From the NCBI GenBank assembly GCA_013368315.1, contig JAACJM010000059.1:124001-188000 (forward strand): a stretch of DNA of 64,000 nucleotides. The letters are read 5' to 3'. Position 1 is the stretch's first letter; each line of letters begins with the position of its first letter. Positions 63,527 to 64,000 of the stretch are shown one piece after another. Origin of the DNA: Tetrapyrgos nigripes (taxonomy: Eukaryota > Basidiomycota > Agaricomycetes > Agaricales > Campanellaceae). A program made the translations under genes and the position numbers. The notes under the pieces are model-generated. The model ran no database searches. It saw only the letters and a program-made list of their open reading frames with translations, and was not told where the DNA came from.

Positions 63527-64000
63527 ATTTAATGGTTCTTTCTGTTTGAATGATCTGGTATGACTTGACAAGTTTTTGGCTCAATTTCCCCGCTCCTCCT
63601 ATCGTTATCACTTCAAAAAGACCCTGGGTTCTGGAAGGGATGTTGGATTTGGATTTTCGCCGTAGCAAGCTGAATACGGCCCCTCGACGTATGGGGGAGG
63701 GGATCAATCGGAGTTTATTAAATTATTTGCGGTATTTTAACTATTTACGGAGCATAAATACATAGGCTGTATCTTTACTCGTTTGCCTCTGGTACCAATA
63801 CGAGGTCAAACGTTCTTTCACCCTGTTTTTCACGCCACAGCGTATTTCAACACAAACGAGTCCCGGTTGGCAACCGGTCACCACAGCCGTCTCCGCCCCC
63901 AGCGCTTACCGACAGTCTCTCGTTCTCTCGTGTTTGACGTAAGCCCTCTTGTCTAGGCAGTCAATCCATTCTTCCTTTGTGATCTCTCAGCTCGGACTAC
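63527..64000. other. 3' flank of the receptor gene
   Basis: No supported gene. A/T-rich sequence near 63,720-63,770 could hold the polyadenylation region of the receptor. The window ends in unassigned sequence. Confidence 0.5.

Overview
The window reads as nuclear DNA of a filamentous basidiomycete, most likely an Agaricomycete. Host genes are split by short GT-AG introns of roughly 50-70 nt. The families that can be recognised are fungal ones: a STE3-type pheromone receptor, a class II heme peroxidase remnant, two 7-TM fungal-rhodopsin-like proteins, a MYND zinc-finger gene, and decayed DUF6589-like and RecQ-like genes. No bacterial operon structure is present. No tRNA, rRNA or CRISPR array was seen.

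Layout. 1-3089: 3' half of a Ty3/gypsy chromovirus (G1) with an extra Cys/His- and Trp-rich ORF between pol and the 3' LTR. 3.1-24 kb: host genes in duplicated, partly inverted copies. These are an unrecognised membrane-protein family (copies at 3.1-5.4, 17.5-17.8 and 19.5-21.1 kb), two tandem SAM methyltransferases (14.2-15.2 and 18.4-19.3 kb), two 7-TM genes in opposite orientation (8.8-10.1 and 22.3-23.5 kb), and four copies of one short flanking sequence. Small palindromic elements and MITEs break up the leftmost copy. 27-35 kb: a complete, probably young Ty1/copia element (7,090 bp, apparently identical 368-bp LTRs, 5-bp target duplication) inserted in the first exon of a gene. 35.6-40.2 kb: two convergent NAD(P)H-dependent MDR reductase genes, one broken, around a MYND-finger gene. 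40.9-44.2 kb: a peroxidase fragment cut by a hAT-like MITE, a small secreted-protein gene and an intact 592-bp MITE. 45-59.6 kb: nested, decayed Ty3/gypsy elements (G3, G2), solo LTRs, a 758-bp TIR element and minisatellites. 60-64 kb: RecQ-like and DUF6589-like remnants and a six-exon STE3 receptor.

How it fits together. Methyltransferase, MDR reductase and membrane proteins could be accessory metabolism genes, but no backbone enzyme is present, so no biosynthetic cluster is claimed. The main unusual signals are: (1) one Cys/His motif in a third ORF of gypsy element G1 and, in a reading frame overlapping the polyprotein, in the copia element; (2) decay of gypsy copy G2 mostly by TGA stops, fitting CGA-to-TGA deamination; (3) several self-consistent target-site duplications that define new small elements; and (4) a cassette duplicated in tandem and inverted orientation. 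Exon coordinates were worked out by hand from splice signals and frame continuity; no similarity search was run.
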